Of a DNA stretch of 43,737 nucleotides, positions 24,605-32,714 are shown one piece after another. The translations under genes were made by a program, and so were the position numbers. Within the stretch, counting starts at the first letter, position 1, and every line of letters begins with the position of its first letter. The DNA is taken from assembly GCA_012521345.1 (NCBI GenBank), contig JAAYMN010000082.1:1-43737 (forward strand). The letters run 5' to 3'. This DNA comes from Bacillota bacterium. Its GTDB lineage: Bacteria; Bacillota; Dethiobacteria; Dethiobacterales; Dethiobacteraceae. The notes under the pieces were generated by a model. The model searched no databases. It worked only from the letters and a program-made list of their open reading frames with translations, and was not told the origin of the DNA.

Positions 24605-25252
24605 TCAGCCTGAATCCGAAAGCTGGGCTTTAAGCTTTTGCAGTACTTTTTTTTCCAGGCGGGAGATGTGCACCTGGGAAAGTCCCAGAATGTCCGCCAC
24701 TTCCTGCTGCGTTTTCCGACGAAAGTAGCGGTAAAGCACAATCCGGCGCTCCCGCTCCGAGAGATGCTGCAGCGCTTCGTGCAGCGCCAAGCGGTCCAGG
24801 ACTTCTTCCGCCGCGGACGGTTCCCCAACCGCCAGGTCTCTGCCCGGCGGCTCTTCGTCCAGTGAAACGGGCATGCGGGATGCTTCCAGGGCCATGAGCA
24901 GTTCCTCCCGCTCAAGGCCGCAGGCGGCCGACAGTTCGGTCAGGCTGGCCTGTCTGCCCAGGCGCTGCTCCAGTTCTTCCCGGACACGCTTTACCCGTCC
25001 GGCCTGCTGTTTCACTGCCCTGCTGTATTTGACACTGCCCTGTCCCCGCAGATACATTTTTATTTCACCGGCAATAACAGGCACCGCATAAGTGGCAAAG
25101 GCCGTGCCCCGCCCCGGGTCAAACCCCCGCAATGCTTTCAGCAGGCCGATACAGCCAACCTGAAACAAATCATCCTCCTCGGCATATTCACCGCGGTAAC
25201 GTTTCACCAGGCTGCGGACAAGGGGCATATGCCTACTAAGCGCATCTTCCAT
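24605..25252 (-). CDS. sigF: RNA polymerase sigma-F factor (early forespore)
   Basis: Sigma-70 family sporulation factor, 215 residues. Region 2 contains EEDDLFQVGCIGLLKALRGFDP and GTAFATYAVPVIAGEIKMYLR. Region 3 follows, and region 4 ends with LSERERRIVLYRYFRRKTQQEVADILGLSQVHISRLEKKVL, the helix-turn-helix. Sigma-G is similar, but the tandem spoIIAA-spoIIAB genes directly upstream identify sigma-F. It directs early forespore transcription and is held inactive by SpoIIAB. It starts 8 bases after spoIIAB and ends before a strong terminator. Confidence 0.96.
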   Translation of the reverse strand: MEDALSRHMPLVRSLVKRYRGEYAEEDDLFQVGCIGLLKALRGFDPGRGTAFATYAVPVIAGEIKMYLRGQGSVKYSRAVKQQAGRVKRVREELEQRLGRQASLTELSAACGLEREELLMALEASRMPVSLDEEPPGRDLAVGEPSAAEEVLDRLALHEALQHLSERERRIVLYRYFRRKTQQEVADILGLSQVHISRLEKKVLQKLKAQLSDSG

Positions 25253-25260
25253 CGGCGTGT

Positions 25261-25698
25261 CTACGCCTCCGCGCCGCCCGTCCGGCCGAAGAATTTTACC
25301 ATCCTGACGGTGGTGCCCTTCCCCGGCTCAGACTCTACCTGGACTTCATCCATGAAATTCTGCATGATGGTGAAACCCATCCCGGAGCGGTCCAGTTCCG
25401 GCTTGGAAGTGTAGAGCGGCATCATGGCCTGCTCCAGGTCGGCAATGCCGACGCCAAAGTCGGTTACTGTAACCTCCAGGCGGTTCCCTTCCAGGGTAGC
25501 ACTGACCACAATGGTGCCGGAGCCGTTTTCATAGCCGTGGATCACCGCATTTGTTACCGCCTCGGAGACGGCCGTCTTGACATCCGATATCTCATCGATA
25601 GTCGGGTCGGCCTGGGCGGCAAAGGCAGCCACCACAATGCGGGCAAAAGCTTCATTCTGGGATTTGCTCGGTATCTCCAGCTTCATGTAGTTTGCCAT
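25261..25698 (-). CDS. spoIIAB: anti-sigma-F factor / serine kinase SpoIIAB
   Basis: GHKL-fold kinase that binds sigma-F and phosphorylates SpoIIAA. It is 145 residues. The N box [15 protein letters not shown] (43-57), the G1 box TDFGVGIAD and the [12 protein letters not shown] block are clear. ATG at 25698 is preceded by GGGGGGT; it overlaps the end of spoIIAA by 16 bases. The next in-frame ATG (MKLEIP) is possible but lacks its own site. Confidence 0.96.
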   Translation of the reverse strand: MANYMKLEIPSKSQNEAFARIVVAAFAAQADPTIDEISDVKTAVSEAVTNAVIHGYENGSGTIVVSATLEGNRLEVTVTDFGVGIADLEQAMMPLYTSKPELDRSGMGFTIMQNFMDEVQVESEPGKGTTVRMVKFFGRTGGAEA

Positions 25699-26045
25699 CT
25701 GCAACCCCCCTCTGCGCCTGCGAGGGCGTCTTCCCGGCTGCTGAAAACAGGTATTTTTTTCTGCAAGCCCGCCATGGTAAAAATACGCATAATTCTGGGG
25801 TTCAGACTGCAGGCCAGAACCTTGCCGCCTTTTTCCGCCATAATTTTATAGCGCCCAAGCAGCATCCCCACCCCGGAACTGTCCATGAAATTGACGCCGC
25901 TGAAATCAAACAGGACAGCCTGTATTCCGCCCCGGTTCAGCTTGTCATCAATGCCGGCCCGCAGCCTGTCTGCAGCATGATGGTCCAGTTCGCCTTTCAT
26001 CCGGACAATCAGGGTGCTGCCGGCACGCAGCAAAGTAGCTTCCAC
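25683..26045 (-). CDS. spoIIAA: anti-anti-sigma-F factor SpoIIAA
   Basis: STAS-domain protein that frees sigma-F by binding SpoIIAB when unphosphorylated. It is 120 residues. The phosphorylation site lies in [15 protein letters not shown] (Ser56/Ser57, equivalent to the Ser58 region of B. subtilis). The frame is open another 88 codons upstream, but GGGGAGG before the GTG at 26045 and the family length settle the start. It is first in the spoIIA operon, about 30 bases after a SigH-type promoter's predicted start. Confidence 0.95.
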   Translation of the reverse strand: MEATLLRAGSTLIVRMKGELDHHAADRLRAGIDDKLNRGGIQAVLFDFSGVNFMDSSGVGMLLGRYKIMAEKGGKVLACSLNPRIMRIFTMAGLQKKIPVFSSREDALAGAEGGCRWQTT

Positions 26046-26080
26046 AGGCCCCTCCCCTTTGTCGATTATTTCCAAAAGAA

Positions 26081-26109
26081 TTATTCGCCGCGGCAGTGGC
26101 AACTCCTGC
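26081..26109 (-). promoter_or_regulatory. SigH-type promoter of the spoIIA operon
   Basis: Minus strand GCAGGAGTT, 11 bases, GGCGAATAA. This fits the SigH pattern RNAGGAWWW-N11/12-RNNGAATWW, with one mismatch (G for W) in the -35. In B. subtilis spoIIA is transcribed by SigH with Spo0A-P, so position and sequence agree. Confidence 0.72.
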
Positions 26110-26142
26110 CAGCGCCACAAAAAGGCTTCCCGCACTAAAAGC

Positions 26143-26197
26143 AAAAAAAGCCGGAGAGCGCCCGTCAACTGCCGGGCGCAGACTGTTTTCACCCGGC
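26143..26197 (-). terminator. compound terminator after dacF
   Basis: An outer GCCGG/CCGGC stem encloses an inner perfect GCGCCCG/CGGGCGC stem and is followed directly by seven T on the minus strand. It separates dacF from the spoIIA promoter. Confidence 0.6.
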
Positions 26198-26268
26198 ACG
26201 GTTGGCAGACGCTTCCGGCGTGTAAAGCCGCCTGTGCCCTCTCCTGCGGCAAGCCTGCCCGCATTCCG

Positions 26269-27444
26269 TTAATATATTCGCTTCCCCGGCTGCAGCCACT
26301 GGTAGACAAAACGTTTATAGATGGTTAAAAGACTTGCTCTTTGTATTTCACTGGCAGGCACCAGTTCAACCCGTCCCAGCTCTTCCCCCTCCTGCGACTT
26401 GACGACAAGGCTGCCCACTGCCTGCCCGGCTGAAAGGGGAGCAGGCAGACGCTCCGACAGCTGCAGCTCCCGCACAAAATCGGTCCCTGTTCCCTTCTCC
26501 ACCAAAAGCGCCAGGTCGTCCCCGGCCAGGATTTTTACCCGTGTCTTTGTGCCTTTGTCCACCGGCACAGTAGCCAGCACTTCCCCTTTTTTCACGATGG
26601 GCACACTCTCATAATTGGCAAAGCCCCAGTTCAGAAGCTCCCGAGCTTCGGCAAAAAGGGCGGGCCGTCCCGGAGCCTTCATGATGACGGCCAAAAGCCT
26701 GGTATTGCCGCGTTTGGCCGTGGCGGCAATGCAGTTGCCGGCTTCAGTGGTATAGCCTGTTTTCAGCCCGTCCGCTCCTTCATAAAAGCGGACAAGATTG
26801 TTGGAATTGCTTAAATAAACTCCTTCCGCTTTTTTGATTTTGCCCTTGAGGAATTCTTCATCCATCCAGATGCTGGCCCACTCCAGCACCTGGGGATATT
26901 TCAGAAGCTCCAGAGACATCAAGGCAATATCATACGCGGTGGTATAATGGTTTTCATCATGCAAACCGTGAGGGTTGACAAAATGGGTATCGTGCATTCC
27001 CAGTTCCTTGGCTTTGGCATTCATCTGTTCCACGAAAGCCTCCGCGGAACCGGCCAGGTATTCGGCCATGGCCCAGGCGCCGTCATTGGCGGAGCCCACC
27101 ACAATGCCAATCATTAAATCCTCAAAAGAAACACGGTCGCCCGGCGAGAGAAAAATTTGGGAACCGCCGTGTGCCGCCGCTTCTTCACTGACGGGAATCA
27201 TATCCGTCAGTGAAACTTTCCCGGCTTCCAGCGCCTCCATGGCCAGGAGCATGGTCATAATTTTCGTTACACTGGCCGGAAAAAGCCTTTCCCGGGCGTT
27301 GTTTTCATAAAGAATTTTTTTGCTGCCCACGTCCATTAAAAGCTGCGAAGCGGAAGAAAAATCAAATTCCGTGGCAGCTGCCGGCCCTGCCGCCTGCAGG
27401 ACAAGCAGCACAACCAGAAGCAGAACCAAGAGTTTCGTGCGCAT
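26269..27444 (-). CDS. dacF: D-alanyl-D-alanine carboxypeptidase DacF
   Basis: Peptidase S11 penicillin-binding protein expressed in the forespore in Bacillus, acting on cortex or germ-wall peptidoglycan. It is 391 residues. A signal peptide (about 1-25) precedes SVTK at 58-61, SAN at 118-120 and KTG at 228-230, then a C-terminal beta domain. GGGAGG lies 7 bases before the ATG at 27444; an ATG two codons earlier is too close to it. It directly precedes spoIIAA, as in Bacillus. A GTATA, 14 bases, CCAAAAACTA element upstream weakly resembles a SigF promoter but lacks the GG of the -10. Confidence 0.94.
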   Translation of the reverse strand: MRTKLLVLLLVVLLVLQAAGPAAATEFDFSSASQLLMDVGSKKILYENNARERLFPASVTKIMTMLLAMEALEAGKVSLTDMIPVSEEAAAHGGSQIFLSPGDRVSFEDLMIGIVVGSANDGAWAMAEYLAGSAEAFVEQMNAKAKELGMHDTHFVNPHGLHDENHYTTAYDIALMSLELLKYPQVLEWASIWMDEEFLKGKIKKAEGVYLSNSNNLVRFYEGADGLKTGYTTEAGNCIAATAKRGNTRLLAVIMKAPGRPALFAEARELLNWGFANYESVPIVKKGEVLATVPVDKGTKTRVKILAGDDLALLVEKGTGTDFVRELQLSERLPAPLSAGQAVGSLVVKSQEGEELGRVELVPASEIQRASLLTIYKRFVYQWLQPGKRIY

Positions 27445-27503
27445 TGGCATTCCTCCCAGCATGAATTCATTTGCTTCTAGTTTTTGGCGCAGGCAAAATA
27501 ATA

Positions 27504-27522
27504 TACCGGCCGGTGGCCGGTA
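27504..27522 (-). terminator. possible weak terminator between pdp and dacF
   Basis: TACCGGCC / GGCCGGTA hairpin with a 3-base loop. The tail on the minus strand is only TATTATTTT-like, so termination may be partial. Confidence 0.35.
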
Positions 27523-27536
27523 GCTCCTGTAAATTC

Positions 27537-28838
27537 TCAGGCAATGCGCCCCAGGATAAGAGGCTGGGAGGGAGGTTTTTCCTGGCTGAAGGCAAAGGCT
27601 GACTGCAGATATTCAGCCGCCTGTCTGAGCTTTTGCGGGTCGTTGCAGAAGACATCCGCCAGGTGCTCCCCCGCTTTTGCCAAGTCGCCCGTTTTTTTAT
27701 ACAATTTAATGCCGGCATTCAGGTCCACGGGATCATCCTTCTTCTCCCGCCCCGCGCCCAGCATCACCGCCGCTTCCCCTACCCGGCGGGCGTCAAGCCG
27801 GCTGATATAGCCGTCCTCCGGTGCAAAGACGGCGCGGGTGGCGGCCGGGACACCAAGCAGCTCAGGCCGTTCCGTTACCTCCGGGTCGCCTCCCTGGGCG
27901 GCCACAAAGCGGCGGAACATCGCCAGCGCCTCGCCACCGGCAAGCAGCGTTGCCAGACCTTCCCTGGCCGCTGCAGGGTCCGTTTCTTTCCCCGTCAAGA
28001 GCATTACTTCCGTGCCCAGGGCAAGGCAGAGCTCCCGCAGGTCTTCCGGTCCTTCCCCTTTCAGGGTGGCAATGGCTTCCAGCACTTCGATATGGTTGCC
28101 CACCGCATAGCCCAGGGGCTGCTCCATGGAAGTCAAAAGCGCCACAGTCCGGCGCCCTATGCGGTTGCCGATCATAACCATCAGGCGGGCCAGCGCCATG
28201 GCCTTTTCCCTGCTTTGGAAAAAAGCGCCGCTGCCTGTTTTCACGTCAAGGACAATGCTCCGGGCGCCGGAAGCAATTTTTTTGCTCATCACGGAAGAGG
28301 CGATCAGCGGGAGACTGTCCACCGTGGCAGTGACATCACGCAGTGCATACAGTTTGCCGTCCGCCGGCGCCAGCTCCGGCGTCTGCCCGGTCAGGGCAAG
28401 ACCCAGCTCCTCCACCTGCCGCAAAAAAACGTCCCGCGGCAGGTCCGTCCGGAACCCGGGAATGCAGGAGAGCTTGTCGATGGTGCCGCCGGTATGGCCA
28501 AGCCCTCTGCCTGACATTTTGGCCATGCGCACACCGGCCGCACCCAAAAGAGGCAGCAGGACAAGCGTCGTTTTATCGCCAACTCCGCCGGTGGAATGCT
28601 TGTCCGCCACAAAAGCAAGCCCGGAAAAATCAAGCTGCTGCCCCGACCGGGCCAGGGCGGACGTAAGGGCCACCGTTTCCTCCTTGTTCATGCCGCGGAA
28701 ATAGATGGCCATCAGCAGTGCTGCCGTCTGGTAGTCGGGAATCTCCCCGGACATGCAGCCGTCAATCCAATAGTTAATTTCCGCTTCCGTTAGCGGCTGT
28801 CCGTTTTTCTTCTTTTCCAGAATCTCGGTCATGCGCAT
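27537..28838 (-). CDS. pdp: pyrimidine-nucleoside phosphorylase
   Basis: Phosphorolysis of thymidine/uridine to base plus (deoxy)ribose-1-phosphate. It is 433 residues, with the family signature SGRGLGHTGGTIDKL, phosphate-site KHSTGGVGDKTTL and VLDVKTGSGAF. The C-terminal domain is complete. The product, deoxyribose-1-phosphate, is the substrate of DeoB encoded just upstream (2-base gap). Thymidine phosphorylase (DeoA) is the alternative name; specificity for U versus T cannot be read here. ATG at 28838 or 28832; only weak GGGAT lies upstream, consistent with coupling to deoB. Confidence 0.92.
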   Translation of the reverse strand: MRMTEILEKKKNGQPLTEAEINYWIDGCMSGEIPDYQTAALLMAIYFRGMNKEETVALTSALARSGQQLDFSGLAFVADKHSTGGVGDKTTLVLLPLLGAAGVRMAKMSGRGLGHTGGTIDKLSCIPGFRTDLPRDVFLRQVEELGLALTGQTPELAPADGKLYALRDVTATVDSLPLIASSVMSKKIASGARSIVLDVKTGSGAFFQSREKAMALARLMVMIGNRIGRRTVALLTSMEQPLGYAVGNHIEVLEAIATLKGEGPEDLRELCLALGTEVMLLTGKETDPAAAREGLATLLAGGEALAMFRRFVAAQGGDPEVTERPELLGVPAATRAVFAPEDGYISRLDARRVGEAAVMLGAGREKKDDPVDLNAGIKLYKKTGDLAKAGEHLADVFCNDPQKLRQAAEYLQSAFAFSQEKPPSQPLILGRIA

Positions 28839-28840
28839 TT

Positions 28841-30013
28841 TTACAATCCCAGCCTTCGGGCAAATGATTCACCGTGCTCCAGGCGTTCCACGCCGAAAAG
28901 CTCCGCCACAGTCTGCCCTACGTCGGCAAAAGTGCTGCGGATTCCCAGCGGCCCCGGCTTTACCTGCCGGCCATAGACTAAAAGTGGAACATATTCCCGG
29001 GTATGGTCGGTATGGGGGTGAATCGGGTCGCAGCCGTGGTCCGCCAGCACGAACAGCAGGTCCTCCGTCTGCATTTTGCCGACAACCAAGGCAAGCTGTC
29101 CGTCCACTCTCTCCAGGGCCTTGGCATAGCCTGCGGCATCATTGCGGTGGCCGTAGAGCTTATCAAAATCCACTAGGTTGGCAAGAATGAGGCCGCCCGG
29201 GCAGCTGTCCATCCCGTCCAGCACAGCCTGCATGCTTTCATCGTTATTTTTGGTATGAACGGTACGGGTGATGCCGCGACCGGCAAAAATGTCCGTGATT
29301 TTGCCGATACCCAGCACCTCGTAGCCTGCTGCCGCAAGACGGTCCAGGAGTGTGGGCTGCGGCGGCGGCAGGGAGTAATCGCGGCGGTTGGGCGTGCGGA
29401 AAAAACTGCCAACCTTTCCCGCAAAGGGACGGGCAATGACCCTGCCCACCGCATATTCGCCGCGCAAAAGCTCCCGGGCCGTTTCGCACCACTTGTATAA
29501 TAGCGGCAGCGGCACCACTTCTTCATGGGCGGCAATCTGAAAAACACTGTCGGCGGACGTGTAAACTATGGGGAAGCCGGTACGGAGATGCTTCTCCCCC
29601 AGTTCCTTGATAATTTCCGTGCCGGAAGCCCTGGTATTTCCCAGGACCGGCCGGCCGATGGCCTTTGTGAAAGGCTTGATAATTTCCTCCGGAAAGCCGT
29701 CGGGAAAGACGGGAAAAGCCTGCTCCAGGATGATGCCCGTAATTTCCCAGTGGCCTGTAGTGGTGTCCTTGCCCTTGGATTTTTCCGCCATTTTGCCGTA
29801 CGCGGCCCCGGGTTCGGCGCTACAGGGAACGCCGGCCACCTCCGTCAGGCAGCCGAGACCGAACGATCCCATGACAGGCAGCGAAAGTCCCCCGGCGGCG
29901 GCGGCTGTATGGGCAAGTGTGTTGCTGCCCGCATCACCATAAAGAGAGGCGTCGGGCAATTCCCCCACGCCTAAACTGTCCAGGACAATCATGATAATAC
30001 GCCTGATTTTCAT
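28841..30013 (-). CDS. deoB: phosphopentomutase
   Basis: Interconverts (deoxy)ribose-1-phosphate and 5-phosphate; alkaline-phosphatase superfamily with two Mn ions. It is 390 residues. Metal ligands lie in [16 protein letters not shown] (Asp12) and in [20 protein letters not shown]. The phosphoacceptor threonine lies in [19 protein letters not shown] precedes the ATG at 30013. It starts 16 bases after xerD and is followed at once by the nucleoside phosphorylase, giving a nucleoside salvage pair as in Bacillus drm-pupG. Confidence 0.96.
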   Translation of the reverse strand: MKIRRIIMIVLDSLGVGELPDASLYGDAGSNTLAHTAAAAGGLSLPVMGSFGLGCLTEVAGVPCSAEPGAAYGKMAEKSKGKDTTTGHWEITGIILEQAFPVFPDGFPEEIIKPFTKAIGRPVLGNTRASGTEIIKELGEKHLRTGFPIVYTSADSVFQIAAHEEVVPLPLLYKWCETARELLRGEYAVGRVIARPFAGKVGSFFRTPNRRDYSLPPPQPTLLDRLAAAGYEVLGIGKITDIFAGRGITRTVHTKNNDESMQAVLDGMDSCPGGLILANLVDFDKLYGHRNDAAGYAKALERVDGQLALVVGKMQTEDLLFVLADHGCDPIHPHTDHTREYVPLLVYGRQVKPGPLGIRSTFADVGQTVAELFGVERLEHGESFARRLGL

Positions 30014-30029
30014 TTGTTCTTCCTCACAC

Positions 30030-30917
30030 TTAGGCACGGGGATGTGCCTTTTCATACACATCCCGCAGCTTGCGCCTTGTTACCTGGGTATAAATCTGCG
30101 TGGTGGAAATGTCGGCGTGCCCCAGCATTTCCTGCACGGAGCGCAGGTCGGCCCCGTTTTCCAGGAGGTGTGTGGCAAAAGAATGCCTGATGGTATGCGG
30201 TGTAATATCCTTGGTAATGCCCGCCAGCTGGGCGTATTTTTTCAGTATTTTCCAGAAGCCCTGGCGTGTCAGCCGCTTGCCGTGCTGGTTGACAAAGAGG
30301 GCACGCTCCCCTTCCTCCCGGACCAGCTTGGGCCGGCTGTAGAGCAGGTACTGGTTAAGATAGCGGATGGCCACCGAGCCCAGGGGAATCAGGCGTTCCT
30401 TGGAGCCTTTGCCGATGCAGCGGACAAAGCCTGCCTCCAGGTTGACGTCGGGCACATTCAGCGACATCAGCTCGGAAACACGGATGCCGGTGGCATAAAT
30501 CATTTCCAGCATGGCTTTATCTCGCATACCGCCGATTTTCCGGCAGTCGGGCTGTTCCAGGAGCAAATCCACTTCCTGGGTGGAAAGAACACGGGGCAGC
30601 CTTTTTTCCAGCTTGGGTGACTCCAGGTCGGCAGCAGGATTCTCCTCAATGCGTTTTTCCGCAAACAGGAAGTTATAGAAAGAACGGATTGATGCCAGAT
30701 TGCGGGAAAGAGTGGAAGTCGCCCTGCCGCTTTTTTGCAGATTATGCAGGTAGGCAACGATATGACGGCGTGTTGTTTCTTCAAAACCGGTCAGGCCGCT
30801 TTTTTTCAAAAATTCGGCAAAACCCTTTATATCCCGCCTGTATGCTTCCAGTGTGTTGGCGGCCAGGCCTTTTTCAACAGACAGGTAAGCAATAAATTCC
30901 CGCAATGTTCTTTCCAT
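30030..30917 (-). CDS. xerD: tyrosine recombinase XerD
   Basis: Site-specific recombinase that resolves chromosome dimers at dif. It is 295 residues. A SAM-like N-terminal DNA-binding domain precedes the catalytic domain with R146 (ATGIRVSEL), K173 (GKGSKERL), H241 and R244 ([12 protein letters not shown]), H267 and the nucleophile Tyr276. AAGGAG precedes the ATG. Its location beside spoIIM and deoB matches the Bacillus ripX locus, so this is the housekeeping enzyme and not a phage integrase. Confidence 0.95.
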   Translation of the reverse strand: MERTLREFIAYLSVEKGLAANTLEAYRRDIKGFAEFLKKSGLTGFEETTRRHIVAYLHNLQKSGRATSTLSRNLASIRSFYNFLFAEKRIEENPAADLESPKLEKRLPRVLSTQEVDLLLEQPDCRKIGGMRDKAMLEMIYATGIRVSELMSLNVPDVNLEAGFVRCIGKGSKERLIPLGSVAIRYLNQYLLYSRPKLVREEGERALFVNQHGKRLTRQGFWKILKKYAQLAGITKDITPHTIRHSFATHLLENGADLRSVQEMLGHADISTTQIYTQVTRRKLRDVYEKAHPRA

Positions 30918-31032
30918 AATTCTGCTCCTTTGACAACAAACTCCGGTCCCCTGCCGGCCAGGATATACCCCGGTTTCCTATATTCGGAAATATTCTGCGC
31001 AATTTGGACAAAATCCTTTTCTTTCGGAAAAA

Positions 31033-31275
31033 TCATAACCCATTTTGGTAAAAATCATGTATATGGAACACGATTCTTGACCGCCGGCCGCAAGCTTCCC
31101 CCCTTTTGGCGGTGCCCGGCCGGGCGGCGGCCATTTGTGTCCGGAGCGGCAGGGCGCCGGTAATTTCAGGCCGCACGGCCCAGTCCAGATAAAAAGACAA
31201 AAGGGGCAGGACAAAAAATAAAAGCAGGCAAGCAGCAAGCAGGCGGCAGAACTTTCGGGTCACAGGCAAAAGCAT
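31033..31275 (-). CDS. small single-pass membrane protein, unknown
   Basis: An 80-residue protein with a basic start and one hydrophobic segment (about 11-31, LLAACLLLFFVLPLLSFYL), then a basic, variable tail. GGGGGGTG lies 5 bases before the ATG at 31275, which makes it a real gene candidate. It occupies the place where Bacillus has yqkK (a small DUF4227 membrane protein) between spoIIM and xerD. I cannot confirm family membership, because the part after the membrane segment looks unlike that family. Confidence 0.5.
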   Translation of the reverse strand: MLLPVTRKFCRLLAACLLLFFVLPLLSFYLDWAVRPEITGALPLRTQMAAARPGTAKRGEACGRRSRIVFHIHDFYQNGL

Positions 31276-31368
31276 CACTGCACCCCCCGACCGGGAACCT
31301 TTCTCTATACAAACAATATGTAAGCTTTTCCCCGCAAGAACCGGAAAATGCCGGCGCTGCTTTTTCCT

Positions 31369-32004
31369 TCAGAAGAAGCCGGCTACCGCCCGCATCAGTG
31401 CCGGTGTGACCATGGTCTCCACCAGGCTGCCGGCGGCAAAAAAAGCTGACAACAAAAGGACGGCCAGCGTATACTGCAGCAGATTGTTTCCGGCCGGTGC
31501 CGGCTGCCGCCTGAGGCGCCGGCGCAAAAAACGCAGCGACATGGCCGCCGAGAGGACACCGGTCAGCAAAATGGCCGGGATATAAAGCAGGTTCTGCGGC
31601 AGGACGGCCGCCGCGGTAAAAACCATCCCTTGCAGCGCCTTCTGGCCGGCCAGAAAACCTACTGTAAAACCAAGGCTGAAGCCGCGGTAAAAAACCAGCC
31701 CCAAAGCAAACAAAAAACCGAAGAAAAGAATGCCGCACAGCCAGAAAAGCAGTACCAGCATCCCGTTTTGCAACAGGGAGCGCTGCAGGATAAGCGTATG
31801 GTTCAGAGCATGTTCGCCGGCCAGGTAATCCAGGAAATTGGCAAAAACCTCGTTCAATTCACTGACCTGGTCTTCGCTCAAGCGGTGCACAGAAAGCGCC
31901 CCTGTGACAATGCCTGCTGTCAGTGCCAGAAAAACGGCCAGATAAATGAGATAATTCTCCTGCAAATGCCGTGCCACGGAAACTGTCCCGCGCCCCTGCC
32001 GCAT
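31369..32004 (-). CDS. spoIIM: stage II sporulation protein M
   Basis: Integral membrane protein of the SpoIID-SpoIIM-SpoIIP complex that removes septal peptidoglycan for forespore engulfment. It is 211 residues with about five hydrophobic segments. Family blocks are FLALTAGIVTGAL, YRGFSLGFTVGFLAGQKALQG and LPQNLLYIPAILL. The start at 32004 (ATG) has GGGAGGG 6 bases upstream; the ATG at 32031 has none. It follows nudF, the same order as Bacillus. Confidence 0.95.
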   Translation of the reverse strand: MRQGRGTVSVARHLQENYLIYLAVFLALTAGIVTGALSVHRLSEDQVSELNEVFANFLDYLAGEHALNHTLILQRSLLQNGMLVLLFWLCGILFFGFLFALGLVFYRGFSLGFTVGFLAGQKALQGMVFTAAAVLPQNLLYIPAILLTGVLSAAMSLRFLRRRLRRQPAPAGNNLLQYTLAVLLLSAFFAAGSLVETMVTPALMRAVAGFF

Positions 32005-32070
32005 CACTGTCCCTCCCGACTTGTCCGTCATGGAACAGTATATGCCGCAGCTTTGGCTGATATGACAGGG

Positions 32071-32604
32071 CTAAGTAGCCAGCCCCAGGTCGGCGGCCAA
32101 AAGCAGCGCAATCAAGGTCTTGGCATCTTCAATTTCACCCGAGCGTGCCATGCGCACAGCTTCCGAGAGGGGCAGGCGCACCGGCTCCAGAAATTCATCA
32201 TCCTCGGTGGACGAGGAGACGGGATGCAGGCCTGTAGCCAAATATACGTAAAGTTTTTCCGCCGCAAAACCGGGAGAAGTGTAAAATGCCGCCAAAAGGC
32301 GCAAATCATTTGCAGCCATGCCCACTTCCTCCGCCAGTTCCCTGGCGGCGCAAACGTGCGGCTCTTCCCCTGCCTCCAGCTTGCCGGCAGGGATTTCCAG
32401 CAGTTCTTTTTCCACCGCCTTGCGGAACTGGTGTACAAAAAAAGCTTCTTTGGCTTTATTCACCGCCAGGACCGCCGCCGCTCCCGGATGTTCCACCACT
32501 TCCCTGCTGGCTGTTTTCCCGTCCGGCAGCTCCACCTGGTCTACACGGACGGTAATAATTTTCCCCGCATATTTAATTTCCCGCGCAATGGTTCTTTCCC
32601 GCAT
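32071..32604 (-). CDS. nudF: ADP-ribose pyrophosphatase (Nudix)
   Basis: Hydrolyses ADP-ribose to AMP and ribose-5-phosphate. It is 177 residues. The Nudix box spans residues 74-96 with Gly74, Glu80, Arg88-Glu89, Glu92-Glu93 and Gly95 in order. Typical flanks are VEHPGAAAVLAV and FVHQFRKAVEKELLEIPAG, and the later FYTSPGFAAEKLYVYLA is diagnostic of this subfamily. GGAGGT is 5 bases before the ATG at 32604. Its location before spoIIM is conserved in spore formers. Confidence 0.95.
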   Translation of the reverse strand: MRERTIAREIKYAGKIITVRVDQVELPDGKTASREVVEHPGAAAVLAVNKAKEAFFVHQFRKAVEKELLEIPAGKLEAGEEPHVCAARELAEEVGMAANDLRLLAAFYTSPGFAAEKLYVYLATGLHPVSSSTEDDEFLEPVRLPLSEAVRMARSGEIEDAKTLIALLLAADLGLAT

Positions 32605-32714
32605 CTTGCACCTCCTGTGCATATTTTTTCTCCTGCTCCCATAACCTGCTCCAGGAACACTTTTCAGGGGGATTTTGCACATGCAGACAATCAGTTTTTA
32701 CGACCGTTTTCTTT

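Noticed and set aside
24605-25252. Sigma-G instead of sigma-F
   Set aside because: The gene follows spoIIAA-spoIIAB directly, the hallmark of sigF; sigG normally follows spoIIGA-sigE.
26060-26066. Possible Spo0A box TGTCGAT near spoIIAA
   Set aside because: One mismatch, plus-strand, and downstream of the predicted transcript start; too weak to claim.
30030-30917. Integrase as sign of a mobile element
   Set aside because: Sequence and neighbours (spoIIM, deoB) match chromosomal XerD; no attachment repeats or phage genes nearby.
30978-31238. 86-codon frame overlapping the small membrane gene
   Set aside because: No ribosome-binding site and it overlaps the better 31033-31275 candidate in another frame.
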